From positions 62,001 through 126,000 of the forward strand of contig JAFTGN010000098.1 of the NCBI GenBank assembly GCA_017457865.1: 64,000 bases of DNA. Reading direction: 5' to 3'. Made by a program: the position numbers and the translations under genes. The notes under the pieces are model-generated. The model saw nothing but the letters and a program-made list of their open reading frames with translations. It searched no databases and was not told where the DNA came from. Positions 9,417 to 19,078 of the stretch are shown in pieces. Position 1 is the first letter of the stretch; every line of letters starts with the position of its first letter. The stretch comes from Lachnospiraceae bacterium. Lineage in GTDB: Bacteria > Bacillota > Clostridia > Lachnospirales > Lachnospiraceae.

Positions 9417-9908
9417 TTATATTTTATTATTTCGTTTCACTACCAGTATCGGATCGCCGGCTTTTACCACTTCCTCCTCCGGTTCTGATAAAGTAAACTT
9501 CTCTGAATTGGCAATCACCACAGGAATGATCGGCAATCCACCTGATGCAACCAGCTTTTCCAAATCCACTTGCATGATCACATCACCGGCTTCAATCTCC
9601 TGCCCCTGTTCTACAAAAATTTCATAAGGAATCTCTTTCTCTGCTACATCTAACCCTACATGCAAAATCACCTCTGCCTCAGATTCTGTCCGAATGCAGA
9701 TGGCGCGTCCTGTATGCATCACCAATGTCACCTTGCCGGTAGCCGGTGACACAATGGTTCCGCTTTTCATCTGAAGCGCAATGCCCTCTCCCAACAATCC
9801 ATTGGCGTAGGTTTGATCAGGAAGTTCTTCCACGCCCAGCAGAATTCCATCAGCAGGGGCAAGCAACGTCTCACCCTTTCCTTTCAATATGTCTGACAAA
9901 ATTCCCAC
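9417..9908 (-). CDS. Stand-alone PTS IIA-Glc (Crr-like) domain protein lacking the accessory histidine
   Basis: A 163-aa IIA-Glc fold protein: LLAPADGILLGVEELPD near the start, GEGIALQMKSGTIVSPATGKV in the middle, and TPVVI-type ending (PIIPVVIANSEKF). The phosphoacceptor is kept (His83 in ILHVGLD). The partner histidine, 15 residues earlier in E. coli (His75 in TNHAFS), is Arg68 here (TGRAIC). No other PTS gene is nearby. The start is GTG at 9906-9908, 8 nt behind a strong AAGGAGG; a longer TTG-started frame to 9968 has no good ribosome site. It has its own promoter and terminator, so it is a single-gene unit, plausibly regulatory rather than a sugar-specific phosphocarrier. Confidence 0.88.
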   Translation of the reverse strand: MGILSDILKGKGETLLAPADGILLGVEELPDQTYANGLLGEGIALQMKSGTIVSPATGKVTLVMHTGRAICIRTESEAEVILHVGLDVAEKEIPYEIFVEQGQEIEAGDVIMQVDLEKLVASGGLPIIPVVIANSEKFTLSEPEEEVVKAGDPILVVKRNNKI

Positions 9909-9996
9909 TCCACATTCCTCCTTCTTCTGTTCTGCATGCAATTTATTGTCAAAAAGCACTTCCGACAATGATCTTCATACGCAAACGGTTATACAT

Positions 9997-10025
9997 ATCA
10001 TACAAAAAAATCCGGCCATACACAA
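9997..10025 (-). promoter_or_regulatory. SigA promoter of the IIA gene
   Basis: On the minus strand TTGTGT (10020-10025) and TATGAT (9997-10002) are separated by 17 bp. They are placed about 90 bp upstream of the GTG start. Confidence 0.6.
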
Positions 10026-10094
10026 GCTTTTTTTACACAAAGTTTAACCACATGGATTCCCTGCTCCAGTTCTGTTTCTTTCCCCGGACTGCAA

Positions 10095-13000
10095 TTACAA
10101 TGCATCAAACAAAGACAATTGGTTGGACTGGGGCAGTCCTTGCAGAATGCCAAGCTCTACCATCTTGTCAATCATGGTCTTGCTGATTTTTGCCCGTTCT
10201 CTGAAATCATCCAAAGATAAAAACTTTCCAAATGATGCCGCCTCCTCGATACTCTGTGCCGCCTTTTCTCCCAGACCATCAATAGCGGCAAAAGAAGGCA
10301 TCAGCTTTCCGTCTACAATCTGGAACCGCTGGGCTTTTGCCTTGTAAATATCAATGGGCACAAAATCAAACCCACGGGCATACATTTCCTGCACCACACG
10401 CATATCCTTATAGGTCACTTCCTCTTTCTGGCTCAAAGTGTCCTTCCGCTTCTGATAATCTGCCATATGGGCTTCCAACTTTGCCTTCCCCTGGCACATG
10501 AGCTCATAAGTAAATCCGGTGGCACGAATGCTGAAAAATGCCGCATAGTATGCCAGTGGATGAAATACCTTACAGTAGGCAATGCGCCATGCCATCATCA
10601 CATATGCCGCCGCATGTGCCTTTGGGAACATGTATTTGATCTTTTTACATGACCAGATGTACCAGTCCGGCACATCATGGGCTCTCATATCTTCTTCCCA
10701 GTCCGGCTTCAATCCCTTTCCCTTTCGGACACTTTCCATAATTGTAAAAGATTCTTCCTTATCCATGCCCTTTCCGATCAGATAGATCATAATGTCGTCA
10801 CGGGTACAAATACAGGTAGAGATGGTTGCTTTGCCCTCCTGTAATAAAGTCTGGGCGTTGCCTAACCATACGTCTGTTCCATGGGACAGTCCAGCGATTC
10901 GCACCAGATCCGAAAAATGCTGTGGTTTGGTATCTAATAACATGCCCATAGCAAAGTCTGTGCCAAACTCCGGAATGCCCAGAGCCCCTAAAGGACACCC
11001 TAAAATATCATCTGGTGTAATCCCCAAAGCGGACGTATTCTGAAACAGTGACATCACCTCCGGGCTATCCAGTGGAAACGTTCTGGCATCCAGTCCGGTC
11101 AGATCCTCTAACATACGAATCATGGTTGGATCATCGTGTCCCAGAATGTCTAACTTTAACAAGTTGTGGTCAATGGAGTGATAATCAAAGTGGGTGGTGA
11201 TGATATTAGTAGTCATATCATTGGCCGGATGCTGCACCGGTGTAAAGGAGTTGATATCCTCTCCAAAAGGCAATACAATGATACCGCCTGGATGTTGACC
11301 GGAACTTCTGCGCACGCCTGCGCAGCCAGATGCCAGACGCACCACCTCTGCCGTCCGCTTATGAATGTTTCTCTCTTCAAAATAATTTTTCACATATCCG
11401 AACGCTGTCTTATCTGCTACCGTACCCACTGTACCGGCACGGAATGTCTGACCGGCGCCAAAAATCACTTCTGTATAAGCATGGGCCTTACTCTGGTATT
11501 CACCTGAGAAGTTTAAATCGATATCCGGCTCTTTGTTTCCTTTAAAGCCCAGGAACGTCTCAAAAGGAATGTCAAATCCATCTTTTTGCAATGGCTTGCC
11601 ACACTGCGGACAAATTTTATCCGGCATATCACACCCGGCGCCTCCGGCAAATGCTTTTACTTCCTCTGACTCAAAATCACTATAGTGACAATTTGGGCAA
11701 ATATAATGAGGACTGAGGGGATTCACCTCTGTAATACCGGACATGGTGGCCACGAAAGAGGATCCCACGGAACCTCTCGAACCTACCATATATCCATCTG
11801 CGTTAGACTTATTCACCAGTTTCTGGGCAATGATATACATCACCGCAAATCCGTTGCTGATGATGGAGTTTAACTCACGCTCTAATCGTTCCTCTACGAT
11901 AGGCGGCAGTACCTCCCCGTAAATGGAACGAGCCTTATTATAGCACATCTCCCGCAAGTCCACGTCTGCATTGGGAATAACAGGAGGACATTTATCCGGA
12001 CGCACCGGCTCGATCCGTTCAATGCTGTCCGCAATCAGGTTGGTATTGGTGATGACCACCTCTTCCGCCTTGTCACTGCCTAAGTACTGGAACTCTGCAA
12101 GCATCTCTTCTGTGGTACGGAAATACAGCGGAGCCTGATTGTCTGCATCTGCAAAGCCTTTTCCTGCCATAATAATGCGCCGGTATACTTCATCTTCCGG
12201 ATTCATGAAATGCACGTCACAGGTAGCACACACCGGCTTGTTGAACTGTTCTCCCAGATCGCAGATCCGCCGATTCATATCCTCAATATCCTGTTCCGAC
12301 TGAATGGCCGGAATGTCTTCCTTTTCAATCATAAACCGATTATTGCCGTTTGGCTGAATTTCCAGATAATCATAGAAATTCACAATCTTGGAAATCTCTG
12401 CATCTGACTCTCCACGTAATAATGCCTGATACAATTCTCCTGCTTCGCAGGCAGAACCTAAAATCAACCCTTCCCGATATTCCATCAGCTTGCTTCTGGG
12501 AATCTTGGGTCTGCGCTGGAAATAAGTCACATGGGACATAGAAATCAAGCGATACAAATTGATACGTCCCGTTTCATTTTTTGCCAAAATGATAATGTGA
12601 TAAGAAGGCAATTTCCGAATGGCATCGTCATCTAACTTGCACATCTGGTCCATATCCGCCAGTGTCCCTACTCCCTTCTTTTCCAGCATCTCACACAGCT
12701 TGATGAAAATCTCTCCACAGCATTCCGCATCATCTACTGCACGATGATGGTGATCCAGAGAAATGTTCAGATTTTTGGCAACGGTATCCAGCTTATATTT
12801 GCTCAGTTTCGGCATCAGGGCTCTTGCCATAGCCACCGTATCAATGTAGGTAGGCTCATAGTCCTGCCCCAACACTTCCTTTGCATTGTAACTGATAAAA
12901 CCGGTATCAAAGTCCGCATTGTGTGCCACCAGCACCGCATCCTTGCAAAATTCCAGGAATTGCGGCAATACCACAGAAATATCCGGACTGTCCACCACCA

Positions 13001-14690
13001 TATCATCGGAAATGCCGGTCAGTTTCTCGATGTGAAAGGGAATGGGCTCTCCCGGGTTCACAAATTCACCAAACCGGTCAATGATCTTTCCATCCCGAAT
13101 CTTCACCGCACCAATCTCAATGATATGGTTATACATAGGACTGAATCCTGTAGTCTCGATGTCAAACGCCACAAAAGTATGAGACAAATCCTGTCCCTGG
13201 TCATTTGTAACCATATATTTCATATCGTCTACCAGATAACCCTCTACACCGTAGATAATTTTAAAGGACTCATCTTTTCGATCTACTGCATGAAAGGCTT
13301 CCGGAAACGCATAGGCACAGCCATGGTCGGTAATGGCCATGGCCGGATGGCCCCATGCCTTTGCCTGTTTCACCAGAGCAGATGCATCCGAAAGTCCGTC
13401 CATTTCACTGGCCTTGGTGTGACAGTGCAATTCCACACGCTTCTTTGGTGCATTGTCCACACGCTTGATCACGGTGTTCACACTCTTTTTGATGCCGCTG
13501 ATGGACATCAAACCCAGTTCCCTGTCGAATTTATCTTCCTGACACACCCCTTTTACCGTATAAAATTCACCTGCTTTAAAATCCTTTAACATTTCATCTA
13601 CGAATTCAGAATCAATGAACAACTTTCCATTGATGGTATCGGTAAAATCCGTAATGGAAAAAATGACGATGAACTTCTGCCCGTTGCGCAGTTCTCTCTT
13701 TTCCAAAGACAAGATCTTGCCCCGTACAATGACTTCCCCAAAGCCTTCCTGCAGCTCTGAAATGGAAATGGATTCCCCTTCAAAATCACGACCATACACC
13801 ACGTCTGGATTTTCAGAACGCTTGTATCCTCTGGTAAAGGAACCGCCCTTTCCTTTGCCTTTGCTCCAATCTTTCTTTGCATCCTTTTTAAAGTCCTGTC
13901 TCGGCTCCTTCCTGTCGCTTTTCTCATTCTGAGAAGGAGTTTTCTCCTTTACCGGAACAGAAGATCCAGATGCCCCATGAGACTTTCCTGACACAGCCGT
14001 TCCAGTCTGCGCCACAGATACCCCCGCTTCCCAGGGGGGCAGTTCTGCCGGCTGACCGGTGCTGGCTGGCTCTGGCAACGTTTCATATACCGGTTGTTCC
14101 TGGTTTTCCATCGGCTGCGCCATCTGACGCTGACGGAGATAAGCGGCCTCCCGCTCTTCCCGCTCCTTTGCCTGCTTTTCCATATCTCTTGGCACATATT
14201 GCATTTCCACATTGGTGGAAAACCCGCACCGTTCTGTAAAAATCTTTTGCAGATGGTGACCGATTTCCGGCCCATTGTGCCTGCCCAGCCAGGAATCTTC
14301 TATTCCCACCTGTAACAGTTCTTCTCCTTTGAACTCCCAGCTTGCCTGCCGCAGCAAACTGTAAGAAACTGCACTGGCCTGCTTCACTTCCAGAAGGATG
14401 CTGTCTTTGTAACGCTCCAGCAGATTCTGAGGCGTATACTGAGAAGACAGATGAAACCGCTCCATCAGCTGTACCCGGATTCCATCCGCCCCCCACAACT
14501 GTCTGCCCATCTGTGTTTCGATTCTATACACCAGATCCTTTTCAATAAGGCGCGGTGAATGAATGTAAACCCGTATAGCACTCTTGTCTCTGGTATAATT
14601 GATATGGGAAACCGTTACCAGATTCAGTAATTCTCTGGTAGTGTCATCAAAATCCAGTTTTGGAAATGTATCAAAAAATTTCTTTTCCAA
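10095..14690 (-). CDS. polC: DNA polymerase III alpha subunit, PolC type
   Basis: Main replicative polymerase of low-GC Firmicutes, 1531 aa. In order: N-terminal domain; a charged linker rich in Lys, Glu and Gly (about residues 160-300); an OB fold (VIVRGKILSLEKREL); the first half of the PHP domain (VELHCHTKASEMDGLSD); an inserted DnaQ-like 3'-5' exonuclease (FVAFDIETTGFSPMYNH); the rest of PHP; then the polymerase palm with GSRGSVGSSFVATMSGITEV, a four-cysteine zinc site (CPNC...CPQC) and EPDIDLNFSGEYQ. It is somewhat longer than the usual ~1440 aa because of the linker. The start is TTG at 14688-14690 behind GGAAG; the nearby ATG is out of frame. Confidence 0.97.
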   Translation of the reverse strand: MEKKFFDTFPKLDFDDTTRELLNLVTVSHINYTRDKSAIRVYIHSPRLIEKDLVYRIETQMGRQLWGADGIRVQLMERFHLSSQYTPQNLLERYKDSILLEVKQASAVSYSLLRQASWEFKGEELLQVGIEDSWLGRHNGPEIGHHLQKIFTERCGFSTNVEMQYVPRDMEKQAKEREEREAAYLRQRQMAQPMENQEQPVYETLPEPASTGQPAELPPWEAGVSVAQTGTAVSGKSHGASGSSVPVKEKTPSQNEKSDRKEPRQDFKKDAKKDWSKGKGKGGSFTRGYKRSENPDVVYGRDFEGESISISELQEGFGEVIVRGKILSLEKRELRNGQKFIVIFSITDFTDTINGKLFIDSEFVDEMLKDFKAGEFYTVKGVCQEDKFDRELGLMSISGIKKSVNTVIKRVDNAPKKRVELHCHTKASEMDGLSDASALVKQAKAWGHPAMAITDHGCAYAFPEAFHAVDRKDESFKIIYGVEGYLVDDMKYMVTNDQGQDLSHTFVAFDIETTGFSPMYNHIIEIGAVKIRDGKIIDRFGEFVNPGEPIPFHIEKLTGISDDMVVDSPDISVVLPQFLEFCKDAVLVAHNADFDTGFISYNAKEVLGQDYEPTYIDTVAMARALMPKLSKYKLDTVAKNLNISLDHHHRAVDDAECCGEIFIKLCEMLEKKGVGTLADMDQMCKLDDDAIRKLPSYHIIILAKNETGRINLYRLISMSHVTYFQRRPKIPRSKLMEYREGLILGSACEAGELYQALLRGESDAEISKIVNFYDYLEIQPNGNNRFMIEKEDIPAIQSEQDIEDMNRRICDLGEQFNKPVCATCDVHFMNPEDEVYRRIIMAGKGFADADNQAPLYFRTTEEMLAEFQYLGSDKAEEVVITNTNLIADSIERIEPVRPDKCPPVIPNADVDLREMCYNKARSIYGEVLPPIVEERLERELNSIISNGFAVMYIIAQKLVNKSNADGYMVGSRGSVGSSFVATMSGITEVNPLSPHYICPNCHYSDFESEEVKAFAGGAGCDMPDKICPQCGKPLQKDGFDIPFETFLGFKGNKEPDIDLNFSGEYQSKAHAYTEVIFGAGQTFRAGTVGTVADKTAFGYVKNYFEERNIHKRTAEVVRLASGCAGVRRSSGQHPGGIIVLPFGEDINSFTPVQHPANDMTTNIITTHFDYHSIDHNLLKLDILGHDDPTMIRMLEDLTGLDARTFPLDSPEVMSLFQNTSALGITPDDILGCPLGALGIPEFGTDFAMGMLLDTKPQHFSDLVRIAGLSHGTDVWLGNAQTLLQEGKATISTCICTRDDIMIYLIGKGMDKEESFTIMESVRKGKGLKPDWEEDMRAHDVPDWYIWSCKKIKYMFPKAHAAAYVMMAWRIAYCKVFHPLAYYAAFFSIRATGFTYELMCQGKAKLEAHMADYQKRKDTLSQKEEVTYKDMRVVQEMYARGFDFVPIDIYKAKAQRFQIVDGKLMPSFAAIDGLGEKAAQSIEEAASFGKFLSLDDFRERAKISKTMIDKMVELGILQGLPQSNQLSLFDAL

Positions 14691-14735
14691 CGATGCTCAT
14701 CTTCCTTTTTGCCCCTTATGGGCATATGATCATAA

Positions 14736-15815
14736 CTACAGGGAAACCGTCTCCGTACCGTTCCCCCAGTTCTTCAATTCTTCGTACAATACATGTAACA
14801 GCTGATCTTCCGGTACCTTTTTGATGATCTCCCCTTTTTTGATGAGAAGTCCTACGCCATCCCCGCCGGCAATGCCCAGATCGGCTTCTTTTGCTTCTCC
14901 TGGTCCGTTCACCACGCAACCCATCACAGCCACTTTCAGATTCAGATGATCAAAACCGGAAACCATCGTCTCCACACGGTTTGCCAGACCAATTAGATCT
15001 ATCTTGGTACGTCCACAGGTAGGGCAGGATACGATCTCGATGCCTCCCTTACGCAGTCCCAACGTACGCAAAATCAGCTTGGCTGATTTGATTTCTTCTA
15101 CCGGGTCACCCGTCAGAGACACTCGAATGGTATCACCGATTCCCTGGCTTAAAATCAATCCCAGTCCAATGGAAGATTTGATATTACCGGAAATCAGAGT
15201 ACCAGCCTCGGTAATGCCCACATGCAGTGGATATGGACACTGGGGTGCCAGCAGTTCGTGTGCCTTTACACACATCATCACATCTGAGGATTTGATGCTG
15301 ACCACCAGATTATCATAGCCATATTTCTCAATCATGGCAACCTTATCCAGTGCACTCTCCACAATGCCCTCTGCGGTTACACCCCCATATTTTTCTACCA
15401 GATGCTTCTCTAAGGAACCGCTGTTGACCCCTACACGAATGGGCACCTGATATGCCTTTGCCTTTTCCACCACTGCCTGTACATGCTCTTCCGAACCGAT
15501 ATTCCCTGGATTGATACGGATCTTATCTGCCCCGTTTTCAATGGCAGCAATGGCCATCTGATAATCAAAGTGAATATCCGCAACCAGCGGAATGTGAATC
15601 TGCTTTTTGATCTCACGGACAGCCGCTGCTGCCTGTGCATTTGGCACAGTGCAACGGATAATATCACAGCCTGCTTCCTCCAGCTGCAAAATCTGCCGTA
15701 CGGTAGCTTCCACATCCTCTGTTCTGGTATTGGTCATAGACTGGATCAGAATGGGATTGCCTCCACCGATCACTCTGTCTCCTATCTTCACTACTTTTGT
15801 ATGCTCCCGATACAT
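14736..15815 (-). CDS. ispG: 4-hydroxy-3-methylbut-2-enyl diphosphate synthase
   Basis: Fe-S enzyme of the MEP isoprenoid pathway (GcpE), 359 aa, converting methylerythritol cyclodiphosphate to HMBPP. It shows the TIM barrel (GGNPILIQSMTNTRTED, PLVADIHFDYQMA, IRINPGNIG, IRVGVNSGSLE) and the C-terminal 4Fe-4S ligands in SCPTCGRTKID and VMGCVVNGPGEA. The ATG at 15813-15815 has AGGAGG 9 nt ahead; an upstream in-frame TTG has none. Part of the conserved dxr-rseP-ispG-polC order, so MEP steps 2 and 6 are co-located here. Confidence 0.96.
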   Translation of the reverse strand: MYREHTKVVKIGDRVIGGGNPILIQSMTNTRTEDVEATVRQILQLEEAGCDIIRCTVPNAQAAAAVREIKKQIHIPLVADIHFDYQMAIAAIENGADKIRINPGNIGSEEHVQAVVEKAKAYQVPIRVGVNSGSLEKHLVEKYGGVTAEGIVESALDKVAMIEKYGYDNLVVSIKSSDVMMCVKAHELLAPQCPYPLHVGITEAGTLISGNIKSSIGLGLILSQGIGDTIRVSLTGDPVEEIKSAKLILRTLGLRKGGIEIVSCPTCGRTKIDLIGLANRVETMVSGFDHLNLKVAVMGCVVNGPGEAKEADLGIAGGDGVGLLIKKGEIIKKVPEDQLLHVLYEELKNWGNGTETVSL

Positions 15816-15925
15816 CTCTGGTGTCCTCCTATATTCCACGGCCAAATCTCCTATGAACGCAATATGACTGCTTCATATTCGCATCCTAATATGCCACTGT
15901 GACATCCATGTATGCAGATGCCTCT

Positions 15926-17029
15926 CTATAATACATTTTTGATATCATTAAACAACACTGCCACCATCAAAATCATCAGCAGGACAAAACCTACAAATGT
16001 GACAATGGCTTCTTTTTCCTTTGCCACCGGCTTTCCTCTCACTGCCTCGATGAAGCAAAACAGCAGCCTGCCGCCGTCCAGTCCCGGAATGGGCAGCAGA
16101 TTCATCACACCCAGGTTGGCACTGATCATACCCAGAAAATTGGCCATGGTCAAAAACATGGTCATGAACTTGGTATAATTGGACTCATCCTGTGTCACTT
16201 CCTGCACATCATCTACCAGTGTATCCACTGTAGTGGCAATTCCCACAGGACCTGAGAAATTATTAAGGGAAAAACCGGACGTAATCATCTGACCTAAGGA
16301 TTTCACCACTACTTTTACTGTAAATTCCACTTCCCGGAATCCATAGACAAGTACCTCCAATCCTTTTGCCTCATAATACTGTCCGCCATATACACCGATC
16401 AGATATCCATTGTCTTCCTCACTCCATTTGGGCTGAATGGTGGTGGTATACCGGACACCATCCCGCTTATACACCAGTGTCAGTTCTTTTCCTGGATTCA
16501 GATTGTTATTTAACGTAATATCACGATAAAAATGAACAGAAGAACCGTTCAGTTTGACAATCTCATCTCCAGACTGCAGACCAGCCTCCTGTGCCGGATA
16601 GCCTTCCAACACATCCATGATGATAGGCTTATCTACGCCGGACTGAGAAACAATAATCAAAAACACAAAAAAAGCCAACAGGAAATTAAAGAAAGGACCT
16701 GCAAACAACACGGCAATTCTTGCCCATACTGACTTGGATGCAAAGCTGTCTTCTGCCGCTGCTGTTGTTTGTGCCTGTTCTTTTGCTTCCTCTGTATCCG
16801 GCAGTCCCATGTCATTGCCCTTCATGATGCAGGCACCGCCAAAGGGAATCAGCTTAATGGTAAAACGGGTATGTTTGCCCTGAATGCCAATCAGCTCCGG
16901 TCCCATCCCTATGTCGAAAGATTCCACTTTGATGCCATTCTTGCGTGCCAGCAGGTAATGTCCAAACTCATGTACCACCACCACCAGACTGAATATCACG
17001 AAAAATAAGAGAATACTGATAATACTCAT
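15926..17029 (-). CDS. rseP: Site-2 protease, RseP/YluC family
   Basis: Membrane-embedded zinc protease, 367 aa. HEFGH in TM1 gives the metal ligands, one PDZ domain follows (DVLEGYPAQEAGLQSGDEIVKLNG), and the third motif NLLPIPGLDGGRL supplies the third ligand in a late TM segment. Hydrophobic segments lie at the N-terminus, around residues 105-125 and twice near the C-terminus. The Gln/Ala-rich stretch after the first helix is a cytoplasmic loop. It probably acts in intramembrane cleavage of anti-sigma factors or signal-peptide remnants. It sits between dxr (15 bp upstream) and ispG. Confidence 0.94.
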   Translation of the reverse strand: MSIISILLFFVIFSLVVVVHEFGHYLLARKNGIKVESFDIGMGPELIGIQGKHTRFTIKLIPFGGACIMKGNDMGLPDTEEAKEQAQTTAAAEDSFASKSVWARIAVLFAGPFFNFLLAFFVFLIIVSQSGVDKPIIMDVLEGYPAQEAGLQSGDEIVKLNGSSVHFYRDITLNNNLNPGKELTLVYKRDGVRYTTTIQPKWSEEDNGYLIGVYGGQYYEAKGLEVLVYGFREVEFTVKVVVKSLGQMITSGFSLNNFSGPVGIATTVDTLVDDVQEVTQDESNYTKFMTMFLTMANFLGMISANLGVMNLLPIPGLDGGRLLFCFIEAVRGKPVAKEKEAIVTFVGFVLLMILMVAVLFNDIKNVL

Positions 17030-17044
17030 GTCATTCCTTTCCTG

Positions 17045-18190
17045 TTAATTCACTTTCCCTGCAATATATTCATATACGGCAGCTTCTGTTTCTAAAATCT
17101 GTTCTACATTTGGTGCATCTACCCAGGAAACTGCCTGCATACACTCTGCGATCAAATCTGTAATGGCAAGATAGCCGATCTTTCGCTGCAAAAACAGCCC
17201 TACTGCTTTTTCATTGGCCGCATTGAAAATCGTCGGTGCATTGCCACCCTTTCGTCCTGCCTCATATGCCATGGCCAGACCGGTAAATGTATCCAGATCC
17301 GGTGCTTCAAAGGTAATCTGTTTCATAGCGGCAAAATCCAGACGGTCTCCCGGCAGGTATCTCCGCTCCGGATAATATAAGGCATACTGAATGGGCAGTT
17401 TCATATCCGGCGTACCCAGCTGTGCGATGATGGCGCCATCTTTATACTGCACCATAGAATGGATCACACTCTGTGGCTGTACCACTACCTGCACCTGATC
17501 ATAAGTCACGCCAAAAAGCCACTTGGCCTCCATGACCTCTAATCCCTTATTCACCATAGTAGAAGAATCGATGGTGATCTTCTGCCCCATGGCCCAGTTT
17601 GGATGTTTTAATGCATCCTCTACCTGAATATCCGCTAACTGTGCTCTGGTACGTCCTCTAAACGGACCACCGGAAGCCGTCAGTAAAATCTTGTCAATTT
17701 CCTTTGGATTCTCTCCATTCAAAGACTGGAAAATGGCAGAATGTTCACTGTCCACCGGTAAAATCTTCACCCCTGTTTCCTTTGCCAGCGGCATGATGAG
17801 ATGCCCTGCTGTCACCAGTGTCTCTTTATTGGCCAGTGCAATATCTTTTCCTGCCTTCATGGCTGCAATGGTGGGACGGATGCCGATCATACCCACAATG
17901 GCAGTGACCACAATCTCCGCCTCCGGTGCGGTAGCCACTTCAATCAGCCCCTCCATGCCTGATACCACTTTTGTATTGGTATCCGCAATCCGAAGTGCCA
18001 GTTCCTTTGCCTTTTCTTCTGTCCACATGGCAGCCAGCTTCGGATGGAAACAGCGGATCTGCTGTTCCAGTAAATCCACATTGCCTCCTGCCGCCAGTGC
18101 AACTACCTCTATATCCTGTTGCGTTTCTGCCACCTCCAGTGTCTGTGTCCCGATGGAGCCGGTAGAACCCAGAATCGCTATTTTCTTCAT
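17045..18190 (-). CDS. dxr: 1-deoxy-D-xylulose 5-phosphate reductoisomerase
   Basis: MEP-pathway enzyme, 381 aa, making methylerythritol 4-phosphate. The NADPH-binding loop is GSTGSIGTQ (residues 7-15). The metal/substrate motifs are PVDSEHSAIFQ, SGGPFRG and the flexible-loop region HPNWAMGQKITIDSSTMVNKGLE. The ATG at 18188-18190 is preferred because GAGG lies 6 nt upstream; the frame opens at a TTG 12 nt earlier. Only 67 bp separate it from uppS. In most Firmicutes cdsA lies in exactly this position, and no trace of it is visible here. Confidence 0.96.
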   Translation of the reverse strand: MKKIAILGSTGSIGTQTLEVAETQQDIEVVALAAGGNVDLLEQQIRCFHPKLAAMWTEEKAKELALRIADTNTKVVSGMEGLIEVATAPEAEIVVTAIVGMIGIRPTIAAMKAGKDIALANKETLVTAGHLIMPLAKETGVKILPVDSEHSAIFQSLNGENPKEIDKILLTASGGPFRGRTRAQLADIQVEDALKHPNWAMGQKITIDSSTMVNKGLEVMEAKWLFGVTYDQVQVVVQPQSVIHSMVQYKDGAIIAQLGTPDMKLPIQYALYYPERRYLPGDRLDFAAMKQITFEAPDLDTFTGLAMAYEAGRKGGNAPTIFNAANEKAVGLFLQRKIGYLAITDLIAECMQAVSWVDAPNVEQILETEAAVYEYIAGKVN

Positions 18191-18257
18191 CTCATGCCTC
18201 AATTCTAAAAGCGCCTTTTATGATCACTGTAAAGATACGAACCTGTTCCGCTTTCTT

Positions 18258-18971
18258 TTATTTCTTTACACCGCCAAAACGTCTGTCTCGCTTATTATAT
18301 GCCTCGATTGCCTTCATCAATTCATCCTTATTGAAATCAGGCCAGAAAATATCCGTCACATAAATCTCTGTATAGGCCACCTGCCATAGCAGATAATTGG
18401 AAAGCCGAATTTCTCCGCTGGTACGGATGAGCAAATCCGGATCCGGAATTCCTTTTGTGTCCAGATAAGAAGCAATGGTTTCCTCGGTAATCTCTTCCGG
18501 TATCAGCTTTCCCTCTGCTGCATCCTGAGTCATCCGCGTTACCGCACGTCTGATCTCATCACGACTGCCATAATTGACTGCAATCACAAAGGTGAGACCT
18601 GTATTGTCTTTTGTCTCAGACTCCAGTCGATTGATTCCTTCAATGATGTCTTCTTCAAAACGGGTCCTATCCCCGATCATGATGACACGTACATTGTTCT
18701 TCACCGCAATCTTGAGCAATCTCTTACAATAGTAACGGAACAATGTCATCAACGCAGACACTTCTTCCTCTGAGCGTTTCCAGTTTTCTGTGGAGAACCC
18801 ATATACGGTTAAGTACTCAATGCCCAGTCTGGCTGCATCTTCTACCGTCTGCTCCACTACCTTACAGCCTTCCTTATGTCCCATTGTTCTGGGCAGATTT
18901 CTTGCCTTTGCCCAGCGTCCATTTCCATCCAGTATGATCGCCACATGCTTTGGAATCACCAAATCAGCCAT
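18258..18971 (-). CDS. uppS: Isoprenyl diphosphate synthase (undecaprenyl diphosphate synthase)
   Basis: Cis-prenyltransferase, 237 aa, making the C55 carrier for peptidoglycan and other wall polymers. The signature IILDGNGRWAKARNLPR carries the catalytic Asp. Also present are GHKEGCK, YGFSTENWKR, AVNYGSRDEI and the C-terminal DLLIRTSGEIRLSNYLLWQ with ITDIFWPDF-type ending (VTDIFWPDFNK). The ATG at 18969-18971 is behind AAGGTGC; the longer upstream frame overlaps a terminator hairpin and is not used. Confidence 0.95.
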   Translation of the reverse strand: MADLVIPKHVAIILDGNGRWAKARNLPRTMGHKEGCKVVEQTVEDAARLGIEYLTVYGFSTENWKRSEEEVSALMTLFRYYCKRLLKIAVKNNVRVIMIGDRTRFEEDIIEGINRLESETKDNTGLTFVIAVNYGSRDEIRRAVTRMTQDAAEGKLIPEEITEETIASYLDTKGIPDPDLLIRTSGEIRLSNYLLWQVAYTEIYVTDIFWPDFNKDELMKAIEAYNKRDRRFGGVKK

Positions 18972-19017
18972 TTTGCACCTTTTTCCCTTCCTCGATTTTA
19001 TAATCACTGTTGTCTCC

Positions 19018-19055
19018 AAAAAAGGACTGCTGCACACAGCACTGCAACAGTCCTT
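19018..19055 (-). terminator. Terminator-like hairpin between frr and uppS
   Basis: Stem AAGGACTG / CAGTCCTT, with further pairing of TGC and GCA inside the loop, followed on the minus strand by TTTTTT. It lies after the frr stop and before uppS, so it could partly uncouple pyrH-frr from the genes downstream. Confidence 0.65.
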
Positions 19056-19078
19056 CCTACTTATTTCAGCACAATTTC

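Noticed and set aside
12744..13589. 281-aa open frame on the plus strand
   Set aside because: Antisense to polC, no ribosome site, His/Ile-rich composition expected from the complement of the coding strand.
18191..18257. Possible remnant of cdsA between uppS and dxr
   Set aside because: Only 67 bp, with no coding similarity visible; treated as true absence.
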